This document shows positions 36,845 through 45,255 of a stretch of DNA of 64,000 bases, piece by piece (within the stretch, counting starts at the first letter, position 1; each line of letters starts with the position of its first letter). The DNA is from Streptomyces sp. NBC_01439. GTDB taxonomy: Bacteria > Actinomycetota > Actinomycetes > Streptomycetales > Streptomycetaceae. The notes beneath the pieces are model-generated. The model was given only the letters and a program-made list of their open reading frames with translations, searched no databases and was not told the origin of the DNA. Location of the stretch: positions 4,841,501 through 4,905,500 of the forward strand of contig NZ_CP109487.1 in the NCBI RefSeq assembly GCF_036227605.1. The letters run 5' to 3'. Made by a program: the position numbers and the translations under genes.

Positions 36845-38341
36845 GTGGGAAGACTGGAGAGACCGCTGGCCCCCGATGCCGGACCAGTCACCGCGTTCGC
36901 CCGGGAGTTGCGCAGGCTGCGGACCGCGGCCGGCAGTCCCGGCTACCGCGACATGGCCACCCGTGCCATGTTCTCCGCGTCCGTGCTCTCCGACGCGGCC
37001 GCCGGATACCGCCTCCCGACGCTTCAGGTGGCCCTCGCCTTCGCCGAGGCCTGCGGCGGTGACCGCGCCAGCTGGGAGCGCCGCTGGCACGAGGCGGCAC
37101 GGGCCGACGGGGACGACGCGGGCGCCCGTCCGGCGGTCAAAGCCGTGCAGCAGCACCAGGAGAACGAGCTGCGCGCGGCCGACGTGCGCGCCGTGCTGCC
37201 GCCCCCGTCACAGCTTCCGATGGAGGCCCGTCCCCTGGTGGGACGGCGTGAGCTGCTCCAGCGGGCCCGGTCCCTGACCGCCCCCTCGTACGGCGAGCAA
37301 CGCCCCGCGGCACCCTTGGTGATCAGCGGTCAGGTGGGCGTGGGCAAGACGGCCTTCGCCCTGCGGCTCGCCCACGAACTCGCCGTGAACCTGCCCGACG
37401 GGCAGCTCTACGCGAACCTCGATCCGGCCGCGGACGGACGCAAGGACGCCGCCGGAATCGCGGGCGGTTTCCTGGAGGCGCTCGGCATCCCGACCGACCG
37501 GATCCCGAACGATCCCGGTCAGAGAATTGGCTTGTACCGATCGCTCCTGAACCGGCGGCGGCTGCTCGTGGTGCTGGACGGCGTCCAACACGAGCGGCAG
37601 ATCCGGGAACTACTCGTCGCGGCGCCCGAGAGCCGCATCATCATCACTAGCCGATCGCGGCTACTGGGCCTCGACGGAATTGGCCGGATCCGGCTCCCCG
37701 CGCTGGACCGCGACGAGTCGATGGAGCTGCTCGCCCAGCTCCTCGGCGGTGACCGGGTCGGCGGCGAGCCGCGCGCCTGCCTGCGCCTCGCCGACGCCTG
37801 CGGGGACCTCCCGCTGGCCCTCAACCTGGCCGGCCGGCGCATCGCGGCCCGCCCCGAGTGGATGCTCCAGGACTCCGTGTCCGAACTGCTCGGGGACGGG
37901 CCGGGCGGACCGGGCGGGAGGGGCGCGCAGCCGGCACCCGGCCGCTTCCTGGCCCGGCTGCAGATCGGGGACGACGCGCTCAGCAACCGCCTCGACAGCG
38001 CCTACCGGCTGCTGACCCCGTGGGCGCGGCTGATGCTGCGCCAGTTCGCCGGATCCGACAACCCGCCCTCCGTGGACAACGTGGTGTACGAGTCCGCGGA
38101 CGCGCTCGCCGTGCTGGTCGAGCGGTCCGCCCAGCCGGTGGAGGACCTCCTCGAACGGCTCCTCGACGCGGGCCTGCTCGACCACTCCGACCTGCCGGGG
38201 CAGTACGGACTGACGCCGATGGCCCGGGCGTACGCGCTGACCCAGCCGGACCCGACGGAGGAGGACCCGGCGCCCGGGTCCGCGCCCGGGTCCGCGCCCG
38301 CGGCGGCGCGGGGTCAGGCGCACGTGCGGCCGTCGAGGTAG
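36845..38341 (+). CDS. HTH and NB-ARC domain regulator
   Basis: A 498-residue protein with an N-terminal XRE-like helix-turn-helix (FARELRRLRTAAGSPGYRDMATRAMFSASVLSDAAAG, residues 15-65). An NB-ARC domain carries Walker A SGQVGVGKTAFA, Walker B LLVVLDG and the GDLPLALNLAG (GLPL-like) block. There are no obvious TPR repeats; the tail is Pro/Ala-rich. It is a STAND-type regulator truncated relative to AfsR-like proteins. It is divergent from the SARP and has a GAAGGAGC ribosome site. Confidence 0.85.
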   Translation: MGRLERPLAPDAGPVTAFARELRRLRTAAGSPGYRDMATRAMFSASVLSDAAAGYRLPTLQVALAFAEACGGDRASWERRWHEAARADGDDAGARPAVKAVQQHQENELRAADVRAVLPPPSQLPMEARPLVGRRELLQRARSLTAPSYGEQRPAAPLVISGQVGVGKTAFALRLAHELAVNLPDGQLYANLDPAADGRKDAAGIAGGFLEALGIPTDRIPNDPGQRIGLYRSLLNRRRLLVVLDGVQHERQIRELLVAAPESRIIITSRSRLLGLDGIGRIRLPALDRDESMELLAQLLGGDRVGGEPRACLRLADACGDLPLALNLAGRRIAARPEWMLQDSVSELLGDGPGGPGGRGAQPAPGRFLARLQIGDDALSNRLDSAYRLLTPWARLMLRQFAGSDNPPSVDNVVYESADALAVLVERSAQPVEDLLERLLDAGLLDHSDLPGQYGLTPMARAYALTQPDPTEEDPAPGSAPGSAPAAARGQAHVRPSR

Positions 38342-38363
38342 GGGGCCCGCCGGTCGGGCCGGA

Positions 38364-39341
38364 TCAGGCCGCGTGGGTGATCGTCACGTAGAGGTGCTCG
38401 TCGAGGACCTTGGCGAGGGACACCCCGGGCCGGCCGATCTCGGCGCACAGGGCCGCCTCGTCCAGACCGCCGCCCTCCGCCAGCGCCGTACGCGCCCAGT
38501 TCCGGCCGAGCTCCAGGTGGCGGGCGAAGGCGGCCCCGTCCCGGACCCCGTACAACCGCCCCGCGATGGCCGCGTCCCACGGCATGACCGAGTCGGGCCG
38601 CAGTGCGTACAGCGCCTTGGCCGCGGCGGTCGGGCCGAGGCTGCGCCGACCGATCGGCAGCGCCGCCAGTTCCTCGTAGGCGGCGGCGAACCGGGAGATC
38701 TCCCGCGGGGTGAGCCGGGCCAGCGGTGCGTGCGCCAGCGCGTGCCGCCCCCACCATGCGGCGAGCCCCGCGCCGAAGGTGTCGGGCTCGCCCTCGCGCG
38801 GGTAACGGATGCGGCAGCCCCAGGAGTTCAGCCAGCGGTGCAGGGCCGTGCGGTGCGCGGGGAGCGAGAGGTCGAGGGCACCGCCGGTCTCCTCGCGCAG
38901 CGCCCGCCAGCTCCGGTCCACGCCCGCGAAACCGTTGAACACCTCCGCCGAGGAACGCAGTTCGGCCAGGGAGGGCGCGGGCGGGAGCGGCGGCGCGGCC
39001 GGCGGGTCCAGGTGGGCGCGGGCGACCTTCGCGGGCACCACCATGCACCAGGCCTCGGTGACCAGCTCCGTCAACTCGGCCCCGTCCAGGGCCCCGAGGT
39101 GGGCCTCGACCCAGTTGAAGCGCAGATCGGACTCCCTGGGCAGGAAGAACTTCTGCGGCTCGGCGGCGACCAGCGCCGCCCGTTCCTCCTTGGGGAAGGC
39201 GAAGCCCAGTTCGCTCTCGTCCCGGGACAGGGCGAGATAGACGATCTTGCCGATCCGGAACTTCACCCGGTCCCGGATCAGGTGCTCCTCGGTCCTCGGC
39301 AGGCCCAGCGCGAGCCGCCGTACGTCGTCCACCGTTGCCAC
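38364..39341 (-). CDS. MmcQ/YjbR-like domain fused to an uncharacterised C-terminal domain
   Basis: A 325-residue protein. Residues 1-115 match the MmcQ/YjbR fold (VDDVRRLALGLPRTEEH, KFRIGKIVYLALS, ESDLRFNWVEAHLGALDGAELTELVTEAWCMV). The C-terminal 200 residues (from about 130) form a helical domain I do not recognise, with HRWLNSWGCRIRYPREGE and ISRFAAAYEELAALPIGRRSLGPTAAAKALYAL. GTG 39341 is chosen for its AAGGAG site. It is last gene of the leftward biosynthetic operon, 29 bases after the flavoenzyme gene. The function is unknown; the YjbR half has been proposed to bind nucleic acid. Confidence 0.7.
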   Translation of the reverse strand: MATVDDVRRLALGLPRTEEHLIRDRVKFRIGKIVYLALSRDESELGFAFPKEERAALVAAEPQKFFLPRESDLRFNWVEAHLGALDGAELTELVTEAWCMVVPAKVARAHLDPPAAPPLPPAPSLAELRSSAEVFNGFAGVDRSWRALREETGGALDLSLPAHRTALHRWLNSWGCRIRYPREGEPDTFGAGLAAWWGRHALAHAPLARLTPREISRFAAAYEELAALPIGRRSLGPTAAAKALYALRPDSVMPWDAAIAGRLYGVRDGAAFARHLELGRNWARTALAEGGGLDEAALCAEIGRPGVSLAKVLDEHLYVTITHAA

Positions 39342-39370
39342 GGCACGCTCCTTGCGCATCCGGCCGCCGC

Positions 39371-40516
39371 TCACAGTCCCGCGAGCTGCGGGGTGTGCAC
39401 GTCCAGCGGTGGCCCGTCGAGCGCACCGAGGCCGATCAGCGACGGAGTCCTGCCGATCAACCGGTCGGCCAGCGACCGTGCGATGAGCGGCGCGAACTTG
39501 AAGGATGTGCCACCGCAGGCCGCGTAGGCGAATCCCGCGCCGCCCAGGGCGACCAGCAGCGGGCCGCCCGTCGGCGAGAAGGCCGAGTAGTAGGCGTCCT
39601 TGGCCGCGGTGACCCAGGCCGGTCCGAAGCCGGGGAGGACGTCCCCGAACTCCTTCTCCAGCTTGCGCTGCCAGTACGGGTCGGTGGCGTGGTCGGTGAT
39701 CGCGTCCACCACCCGGCAGGCGGTGGCCGAGGTCAGTTTGAGGGCCGTGCCCGCCACCGGCGGGATCAGCCAGGCCCCGCCCTCGGTGCCCAGGGCCGGT
39801 ACGGCCGGGGTGGCCGCCCAGGCCCCCGACTGCTGCCGGGGCACCCGGCAGTACAGGAGGGACTGCCGGTACAGGGTCAGTTGCTCGGAGATGCTCGGCG
39901 GCAGCAGGTCCCGGGACCAGGGGCCCACGGCCACGAGCACCGCGTCGCTGCGCAGCACCCGTCCGTCCACCAGCTGTACGCTGCCGCTCTCGCCGTCGAC
40001 GGCGGTCACGGCCCGGTGCTCGATCAGCTCGATGCCCCGCTGCCACTTCAGCCAGCCGACGCAGGCGGCGAGGACCCGTTCGGCGAGCAGCACGCCCGCC
40101 TCGTCCTCCAGTACCGCGCCGAGGCCGCCGCCCACGTGCAGGTGCGGATAGCGGTCGGCCAGGCCGGCCGCCGTCAGTTCCCTGGCGTGGCCACCGGCGT
40201 CGGCGAGCATCGCCGCCGCGTCCCTCGCGGCCGCGGGCGGCAGCACGGTGAGCGAGCCAACCTGCTCGTAGAACCGCGTCAGGAACAGCTCCTCCAGTTC
40301 GACCCAGCGGCGGTGCGCGCGCAGCGCGGCCGCCGTGGCCTGCGGGTCCGCCGGGTGCAGGGCCCGCAGGATCCGGTGCTGGTCGAAAGAGGTGGCTCTG
40401 CTGTACGGAATGGGGCCTTGGTCCACGACCGTGACCTTGTGTCCGTCGAGCACGCACTCGACCGCCGTGAGCAGGGCGATCACTCCGCCGCCCACTACCG
40501 TCACCCTCGTCGACAT
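39371..40516 (-). CDS. DAO-family FAD-dependent oxidoreductase (possible Spb39-type hydrazine-releasing oxidase)
   Basis: A 381-residue flavoprotein of the D-amino-acid/sarcosine-oxidase fold. It has the dinucleotide motif VTVVGGGVIALLTAVECVLDGHKVTVVD, LVAVGPWS in the middle and a C-terminal ALGGAGFAYAACGGTSFKFAP. It should oxidise a C-N bond of an amine or amino acid. In the s56-p1 pathway a DAO-type enzyme (Spb39) cleaves the lysine-glycine hydrazine to hydrazinoacetic acid. Given the Spb38/Spb40-like genes in the same operon, an equivalent job is plausible. ATG 40516 has GGGAGG 6 bases upstream. Confidence 0.82.
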   Translation of the reverse strand: MSTRVTVVGGGVIALLTAVECVLDGHKVTVVDQGPIPYSRATSFDQHRILRALHPADPQATAAALRAHRRWVELEELFLTRFYEQVGSLTVLPPAAARDAAAMLADAGGHARELTAAGLADRYPHLHVGGGLGAVLEDEAGVLLAERVLAACVGWLKWQRGIELIEHRAVTAVDGESGSVQLVDGRVLRSDAVLVAVGPWSRDLLPPSISEQLTLYRQSLLYCRVPRQQSGAWAATPAVPALGTEGGAWLIPPVAGTALKLTSATACRVVDAITDHATDPYWQRKLEKEFGDVLPGFGPAWVTAAKDAYYSAFSPTGGPLLVALGGAGFAYAACGGTSFKFAPLIARSLADRLIGRTPSLIGLGALDGPPLDVHTPQLAGL

Positions 40517-40552
40517 CACACACCTCCCTTCAGTTTTCGTTGGGCCGACGGG

Positions 40553-41815
40553 TCAGCTGTCGAGGACGATCGTGGTCAGTGCGGCCGCCTTGGCGAGGGA
40601 CTCCTCGCAGCTCAGGAAGTCCTCTCCGGCGCAGATCAGGTTGGCGTAGCGACTGAGGTAGCCCTCGGGCGGCAGCAGCAGCGTCGCCCCGGGCGCCACC
40701 ATCACGTTCGTCTCGAGCAGCCCCGGTACGTCCCAGGGGGCGGGTACGTCGACCGAGCGGACCGTGCCGTTCTGCGGCGGGTACAGGAAGCGGATCCCGA
40801 CGGTGCGGGACTCGGTCGGGGTCCACTCGGGGCGGACGCCGGCGGCCACGTCCGCGGCCAGCTCCCCGGGCTCCACGCCGGTGGCGAGGCTGCCGAGGTA
40901 GGGAATGAGGTCGCCGCCGAGGCGGGCGTTCACCTCGATGATCACCGGGCCGCGGGTGGTGAGCTTGACCTCCGTGTGGGTGATCCCGTAGCCGATGCCC
41001 AGTTCCCGGTGGGCGTCCCGCAGGACGCCGAGCAGTTCCTCGTCGGCGAGCAGCGGGTCGGTGGCGCTGACCACGTGGCCGGTCTCCTCGAAGTAGGGCG
41101 CGAGGCCCACTTCCTTGTGCGCGAGGAAGAGCGGGGTCCAGGCACCGTCGAAGACCGCTCCGTCGATGCTGATCTCGGGGCCCATGACGCACTCCTCGAC
41201 CAGCACCCCGCCCTCGTAGTCGCTGTTCCCGCCGCGGCTGGCGGCGTCGGCGACCTCGAAGGCGGCGCGCACCCCCTCCGGGCCGTCGACCCGGATGACG
41301 CCGATGCTCGCGCCCATGCCGCGGGGCTTGAGGACGACCGGGTAGCCGAAGGAGTCCGCCGTGGCGAGGGCCGCCTCGGCGTCGGTCACGTACGCGAAGT
41401 GCGGCTGGGGCAGTCCGGCGGCGGTCAGCAGCTGCCGGGTGTGGTGCTTGTTGCGGCAGTTGTCGGCGCCGCGGGAGGTCAGGCCCGGCAGTCCGAGCCG
41501 CTCGGCTATCAGGGCGGTCGTCACCACGAGCGTCTCGTCGTAGCTGAACACGCCGACCACGCGGTGCTCGGCGGCCACCGCCTCGGCGGCCCTGATCAGT
41601 CCCTCCGTGTCGGGCACCAGGCGTTGCGGGTCGAGCAGTTCCACCGTGGTGGAGCCGAGCACGTACTGCTCCTGCCAGGTGGGGTCCGTCGCGTCCAGGA
41701 TCCAGATCGGGCGGCGCCGGGCGGCGCCGGCGAGCAGGTACTCGCGGTAGGCGCGCTGTCCGCTGCCGACCAGGATCACCACGCCGTCTTCGGTCGTCTT
41801 GGCGTCATCCGTCAT
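40553..41815 (-). CDS. ATP-grasp carboxylate-amine ligase
   Basis: A 420-residue ATP-grasp enzyme with GYPVVLKPRGMGASIGV (nucleotide lysine), LVEECVMGPEISIDG and the metal-binding IIEVNARLGGDLIPYL. A C-terminal GYLSRYANLI block is of the kind found in L-amino-acid ligases of BacD/carnosine-synthase type. It probably forms an amide bond between an amino acid carboxylate and an amine, via an acyl phosphate. It is paralogous to the ligase at 58689-59939. ATG 41815. It follows the YbaK-like gene closely. Confidence 0.9.
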   Translation of the reverse strand: MTDDAKTTEDGVVILVGSGQRAYREYLLAGAARRRPIWILDATDPTWQEQYVLGSTTVELLDPQRLVPDTEGLIRAAEAVAAEHRVVGVFSYDETLVVTTALIAERLGLPGLTSRGADNCRNKHHTRQLLTAAGLPQPHFAYVTDAEAALATADSFGYPVVLKPRGMGASIGVIRVDGPEGVRAAFEVADAASRGGNSDYEGGVLVEECVMGPEISIDGAVFDGAWTPLFLAHKEVGLAPYFEETGHVVSATDPLLADEELLGVLRDAHRELGIGYGITHTEVKLTTRGPVIIEVNARLGGDLIPYLGSLATGVEPGELAADVAAGVRPEWTPTESRTVGIRFLYPPQNGTVRSVDVPAPWDVPGLLETNVMVAPGATLLLPPEGYLSRYANLICAGEDFLSCEESLAKAAALTTIVLDS

Positions 41816-41820
41816 CTTCG

Positions 41821-42324
41821 TCACCTCGCGGAGTGGGTCAGGACCCGGTCGCCGGCCGTCGCGATCGCCGCGAGCTGCGGCTGGGCGATGGCCAGGTAGT
41901 CGGGGGTGGACAGGGCCACGGAGCGGTCCAGGCGGGCCGCGTTGAAATAGATCTCTTCGGTGAGGATCAGGCCCTCGTCGACGACGAGGTGCAGATCGGG
42001 GTGGAAGCTGAGCGGCATCACCGTGCCGCAGACGCTGCCGGCCAGGCGCTCGGCGATCTCGGGCGTGGCGAACGCCGTCCGCCCGCCGCCGAACAGTGCG
42101 CCGACGGCCTCCAGGTCGACCTGCCGGTCGCCGGGAACCACCGCGAGCACGTACTTGCCGACCCGCTTGGTGATGCTCACGCGGACGACGATGCACTTGG
42201 CGGCCTGCTCCAGCGGGTGGCCGCGCAGGACGCTGGCCAGGTCGGTCCGGCCCTCGGCCGGATGGTCGATCAGCCGGTAGCGGGCTTGATTGCTGTCGAG
42301 GAGGCCGATCAGCCGCTGGTACAT
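41821..42324 (-). CDS. YbaK/EbsC-type aminoacyl-tRNA deacylase-like protein
   Basis: A 167-residue single-domain protein of the YbaK/ProRS-editing fold: RYRLIDHPAEGRTDLASVLRG, QAAKCIVVRV (conserved Lys) and YVLAVVPGDRQVDL. Family members hydrolyse mischarged aminoacyl-tRNA. In this operon, which also has a MetRS-like enzyme, it might cleave an aminoacyl ester intermediate or off-product; that is inference. ATG overlaps the stop of the upstream solute-binding-like gene by one base (TGATG). Confidence 0.85.
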   Translation of the reverse strand: MYQRLIGLLDSNQARYRLIDHPAEGRTDLASVLRGHPLEQAAKCIVVRVSITKRVGKYVLAVVPGDRQVDLEAVGALFGGGRTAFATPEIAERLAGSVCGTVMPLSFHPDLHLVVDEGLILTEEIYFNAARLDRSVALSTPDYLAIAQPQLAAIATAGDRVLTHSAR

Positions 42325-44102
42325 CAGAGCACCTCGCCGACGTAGTGCCAGTCCTCGGGGTTGATCAGTCCGAAGGGGTTGATCGGAGCCACGCCCCTCA
42401 GGTCCTTGGCCACTTCCAGCAGACGGAAGGGGAAGTTGGGCATCCAGATGACCGGGACCTGCTGCGCGATGTAGTCCTGGTAGGCGTACAGGTCCTCCAG
42501 GTCGTCGCTGACCACGGTGCGGGCGATCAGCTCGTCCGCCTTCGGGTCGCTGTAGCTGCCGAAGTTCACCGAGGAACCGGTCGAGTAGAGCGCCTCACCG
42601 GTCGGGTAGAAACCGGGTCCGTAGCCCCAGCCGCCGTTCCAGTCGCTGAACTCCCACAAGCAGGGGCTGTCGGGGCCCGGGGTGCAGGTGGTGTCCTCCA
42701 GGACCAGGACGCTCGCCTCGACCTCGGTCAACACGATCTCGATGCCCGCCCCGGCGGCGTCGGCGGCGAATTTGCGCATGACCGCGGTCAGCGTCTCGTG
42801 CCCCTGGGCGTACCGCATCGAGAACCGCAGCGGGGTGCCGGCCGGGATGCCCTCGCCCGCTTCTCCCGCTCCGGTGCCCTCGCGGACGCAGGTGGCCGGG
42901 GTGGTGCTGGTGTCCCAGCCGTTCTCGGTCAGGAAGGCGCGGGCCGCCGCCACGTCGAAGGGGTACGGGTCCTCGTGCGCGGCGGGCGAGAGCAGCGGGC
43001 TGTCGGGCAGGGACGGGATGGGCCCGGTGGTCGGGTAGCCGTAGCCCTTGTAGACGTCGCGGACGGCGCCCCGGGAGTCGAGGCAGGACTGCAGGGCCTG
43101 GCGGAAGTAGAGCTGCTTGAAGATCTTTCCGGCAACGGTGGGGTTGTTGAAGTTGATCGGGAAGTAATGGATTTTGTAAGTGAGTTGGGGGACGAGGTCG
43201 TAGTGCTCGCCGAGCGGGTTGGGTCCGCCGACCAGCGGGTCCTCGGCCGGCTCGGTGACCTCGTCGAAGGGCAGGAAGCCGATCTGCACGCCGCCTTGGG
43301 CCTCGGGGCCGCGGCGGAGCATCTCGTACTGCTCGGTGTCCGAGCCGGTGGGCACCAGCCGGAACTCGTCCAGGTAGGGCTTGTTGGGGCCGGAGTAGGT
43401 CTCGTTCGGTACCAGGACGGCCTCGCCCGAGACGCCATCGATGGTGTAACTGCTCAGCTTCCAGGGTCCGTTGACCACGCTCCAGACGGGGCTGGTGTCC
43501 CAGCTCTTGCGCTCGTCGTTGCAGGCCCGCAGGTAGGCGTAGACCGCGGAGGCCTGCGCCGGGTCGTGGGTGGCGTCGGCCGGCCGGTCGTCGGCGGTGC
43601 GGTCCCATGCCTTCGGCAGCGGGGTGATGGTGCTGAACTGGTTCATCAGCACCCAGTTGTGCGAGTAGGCACGGTCGAAGGTGAAGCTGATCTTGTCCTC
43701 GGCGACCTTCTCGTAGCCGGTCAGGTTGTCCGGGAAGAAGCCCGGCGTGTAGCCGCCGAAGCCGTCCTTCTCGGCCTCCAGGAGGTGCATCCACAGCATC
43801 ACGTTGTCGGCGGTGACGCTCTCGCCGTTCGACCACGCGTAGGGCTTGACCGTGATCGTCGCCGTGCGGCCGTCCTCGCTCCACTCGGGGGGCTCGGCGA
43901 GGCTGCGCTCGTAGTCGACCGTCGGCTGGCCGCCGGTGCCGTACCAGTACAGCGGCCGGTACATCAGGGTCTGGAACTCGTGCAGGTTGGCCACCCCGTA
44001 GTACTCGCCCGGGGTGAAGGGGAAGATGAAGACCGGGCTGAAGCCGCTGGTGCAGGCCCAGGTCACGCTGCCCCCGCGGAGCGGGGTGGTGGGCGGGGTC
44101 AT
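42324..44102 (-). CDS. Family 5 solute-binding-like protein without signal peptide
   Basis: A 592-residue protein with the SBP_bac_5 (oligopeptide/nickel-binding) fold: EPPEWSEDGRTATITVKPYAWSNGESVTADNV, FAFDR-like TFDRAYSHNW, and LYFRQALQSCLDSRGAV. The N-terminus is MTPPTTPLRGGSVTWACTSG, with no positively charged region, hydrophobic core or lipobox. The start is fixed by the ATGA overlap with the upstream gene, so the protein is predicted to be cytoplasmic. No permease or ATPase genes accompany it. It may serve as an intracellular binding protein or chaperone for a pathway intermediate. Confidence 0.82.
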   Translation of the reverse strand: MTPPTTPLRGGSVTWACTSGFSPVFIFPFTPGEYYGVANLHEFQTLMYRPLYWYGTGGQPTVDYERSLAEPPEWSEDGRTATITVKPYAWSNGESVTADNVMLWMHLLEAEKDGFGGYTPGFFPDNLTGYEKVAEDKISFTFDRAYSHNWVLMNQFSTITPLPKAWDRTADDRPADATHDPAQASAVYAYLRACNDERKSWDTSPVWSVVNGPWKLSSYTIDGVSGEAVLVPNETYSGPNKPYLDEFRLVPTGSDTEQYEMLRRGPEAQGGVQIGFLPFDEVTEPAEDPLVGGPNPLGEHYDLVPQLTYKIHYFPINFNNPTVAGKIFKQLYFRQALQSCLDSRGAVRDVYKGYGYPTTGPIPSLPDSPLLSPAAHEDPYPFDVAAARAFLTENGWDTSTTPATCVREGTGAGEAGEGIPAGTPLRFSMRYAQGHETLTAVMRKFAADAAGAGIEIVLTEVEASVLVLEDTTCTPGPDSPCLWEFSDWNGGWGYGPGFYPTGEALYSTGSSVNFGSYSDPKADELIARTVVSDDLEDLYAYQDYIAQQVPVIWMPNFPFRLLEVAKDLRGVAPINPFGLINPEDWHYVGEVL

Positions 44103-44434
44103 GTCGGTACCTCCTCCAGTGCGGATATGCCGCTGTCCGAGTGGGCTCCGTAGCGCTCCCAGCGCTCGTTGAGCCGGATCCGTCCGTCGTCCAGGAACTC
44201 GGGGGTGCTCCAGCACCGTCCTGCGACCACCTCGCCGTTCGCGAGGACCATCGTGTAGGCGAATTCGAGGTTCCCGTCGGGCTCCACGCGCCCGTTGAGC
44301 GAGCCCCTGCGGACCTCGCCTCCGTCGAAGTCGGCCCAGAGCAGGTCGCCGTCCTGGCGGTAGTGGCCGACGGGGGCGTCCTCGCCCGCCGGGTAACCGG
44401 TGTTGCGGAAACTCCTGCCGTCGTAATCGATCAC
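44099..44434 (-). CDS. Small conserved protein (similar to proteins annotated as N-acetylglutamate synthase)
   Basis: A 111-residue beta-rich protein (VIDYDGRSFRNTGYPAGE, GHYRQDGDLLWADFDGGEVRRG, GRCWSTPEFLDDGRIRLNERWE). Proteins of this pattern are often labelled N-acetylglutamate synthase in databases without good reason; the pattern suggests a small beta-barrel. GTG 44434 is chosen because it overlaps the upstream stop (GTGA); an ATG at 44461 is less likely. The stop overlaps the start of the solute-binding-like gene. Confidence 0.75.
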   Translation of the reverse strand: MIDYDGRSFRNTGYPAGEDAPVGHYRQDGDLLWADFDGGEVRRGSLNGRVEPDGNLEFAYTMVLANGEVVAGRCWSTPEFLDDGRIRLNERWERYGAHSDSGISALEEVPT

Positions 44435-45255
44435 GGGCGTCGTATCTCCTGAGTGATGCATTTGACCGCGCCACCTGCCTTCAGCAGTTCGGACATGTCC
44501 ACTGCGTGCACCGCGAAGCCGCGTTCGCGCAGCCGGTCGATCAGGTGCGTGGCGGTCTCCGTCACCACCACGTTCAGTCCGTCGCTCACCGCGTTCAGGC
44601 CGAAGGCGTCGGCGTCCTCACGGGTGGCGAGGATCGCGTCGGGGTACAGCTCCCGCAGCACCTCCCGGCTCTCTTCGGAGAAGGCGGCGGGGTAGTACGC
44701 CACCAGGTCCTCGTCGAGGACGAACAGCGCCGTGTCCAGGTGGTAGAAGCGCGGGTCGGTCAGGGTCAGGCCGACCACCGGGAGGCCGAAGAACTCACGG
44801 AGCTCCTCGTGCGCGCGGGGGTCGCTGCGGAATCCCGCGCCGGCCAGGATCCGCCGGCCGGCGGGGACGAAGTCGCCCTCGCCCTCGTTGACGTACTGCG
44901 GGACGTGGACGTCGGTGTAGCCGCGGGCTTCGAACCAGGCCCGGTGGGTGTCGGCCTCGGCCGCGCGCTCCCGGTGGCGGAACTTCGCGATGAGCACCTT
45001 GCCGTCGACCACGGTGGCGCCGTTGGCGGAGAACACCATGTCCGGCAGGCCCGGCACCGGGTCGATGGAGGAGACCTCGTGCCCGAACCCGAGGTAGAGG
45101 TCCCGGATCCGCTCCCACTGGGCGAGCGCCAGGGCGGCGTCCATGGGCTTCTCGGGGTTCATCCACGGGTTGATCGCGTAGGTCACCTCGAAGTGGGTCG
45201 GCCGGCACATCAGGTAGTGCCGCCGGGTGGCCGTGCGCCGCGGGGTCTCAGCCAT
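44431..45255 (-). CDS. Dimethylargininase/amidinotransferase-family enzyme
   Basis: A 274-residue member of the guanidino-modifying superfamily: YLMCRPTHFEVTYAINPWMN, LPDMVFSANGATV (substrate Asp), NEGEGDF, FYHLDTAL (catalytic His) and GGAVKCITQE (nucleophilic Cys). Relatives hydrolyse methylarginine or transfer amidino groups through a Cys-amidino intermediate. A paralogue starts the divergent operon at 51517. With an arginine methyltransferase and SznF-like enzyme nearby, a guanidine-derived substrate is likely. Start ATG 45255 overlaps the upstream ATP-grasp gene. Confidence 0.85.
   Translation of the reverse strand: MAETPRRTATRRHYLMCRPTHFEVTYAINPWMNPEKPMDAALALAQWERIRDLYLGFGHEVSSIDPVPGLPDMVFSANGATVVDGKVLIAKFRHRERAAEADTHRAWFEARGYTDVHVPQYVNEGEGDFVPAGRRILAGAGFRSDPRAHEELREFFGLPVVGLTLTDPRFYHLDTALFVLDEDLVAYYPAAFSEESREVLRELYPDAILATREDADAFGLNAVSDGLNVVVTETATHLIDRLRERGFAVHAVDMSELLKAGGAVKCITQEIRRP

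Noticed and set aside
38364..40523. One continuous 719-codon frame covering the MmcQ and DAO genes
   Set aside because: The upstream half is antisense-like noise in a different frame from the clearly conserved flavoenzyme; the two genes are separate with their own ribosome sites.
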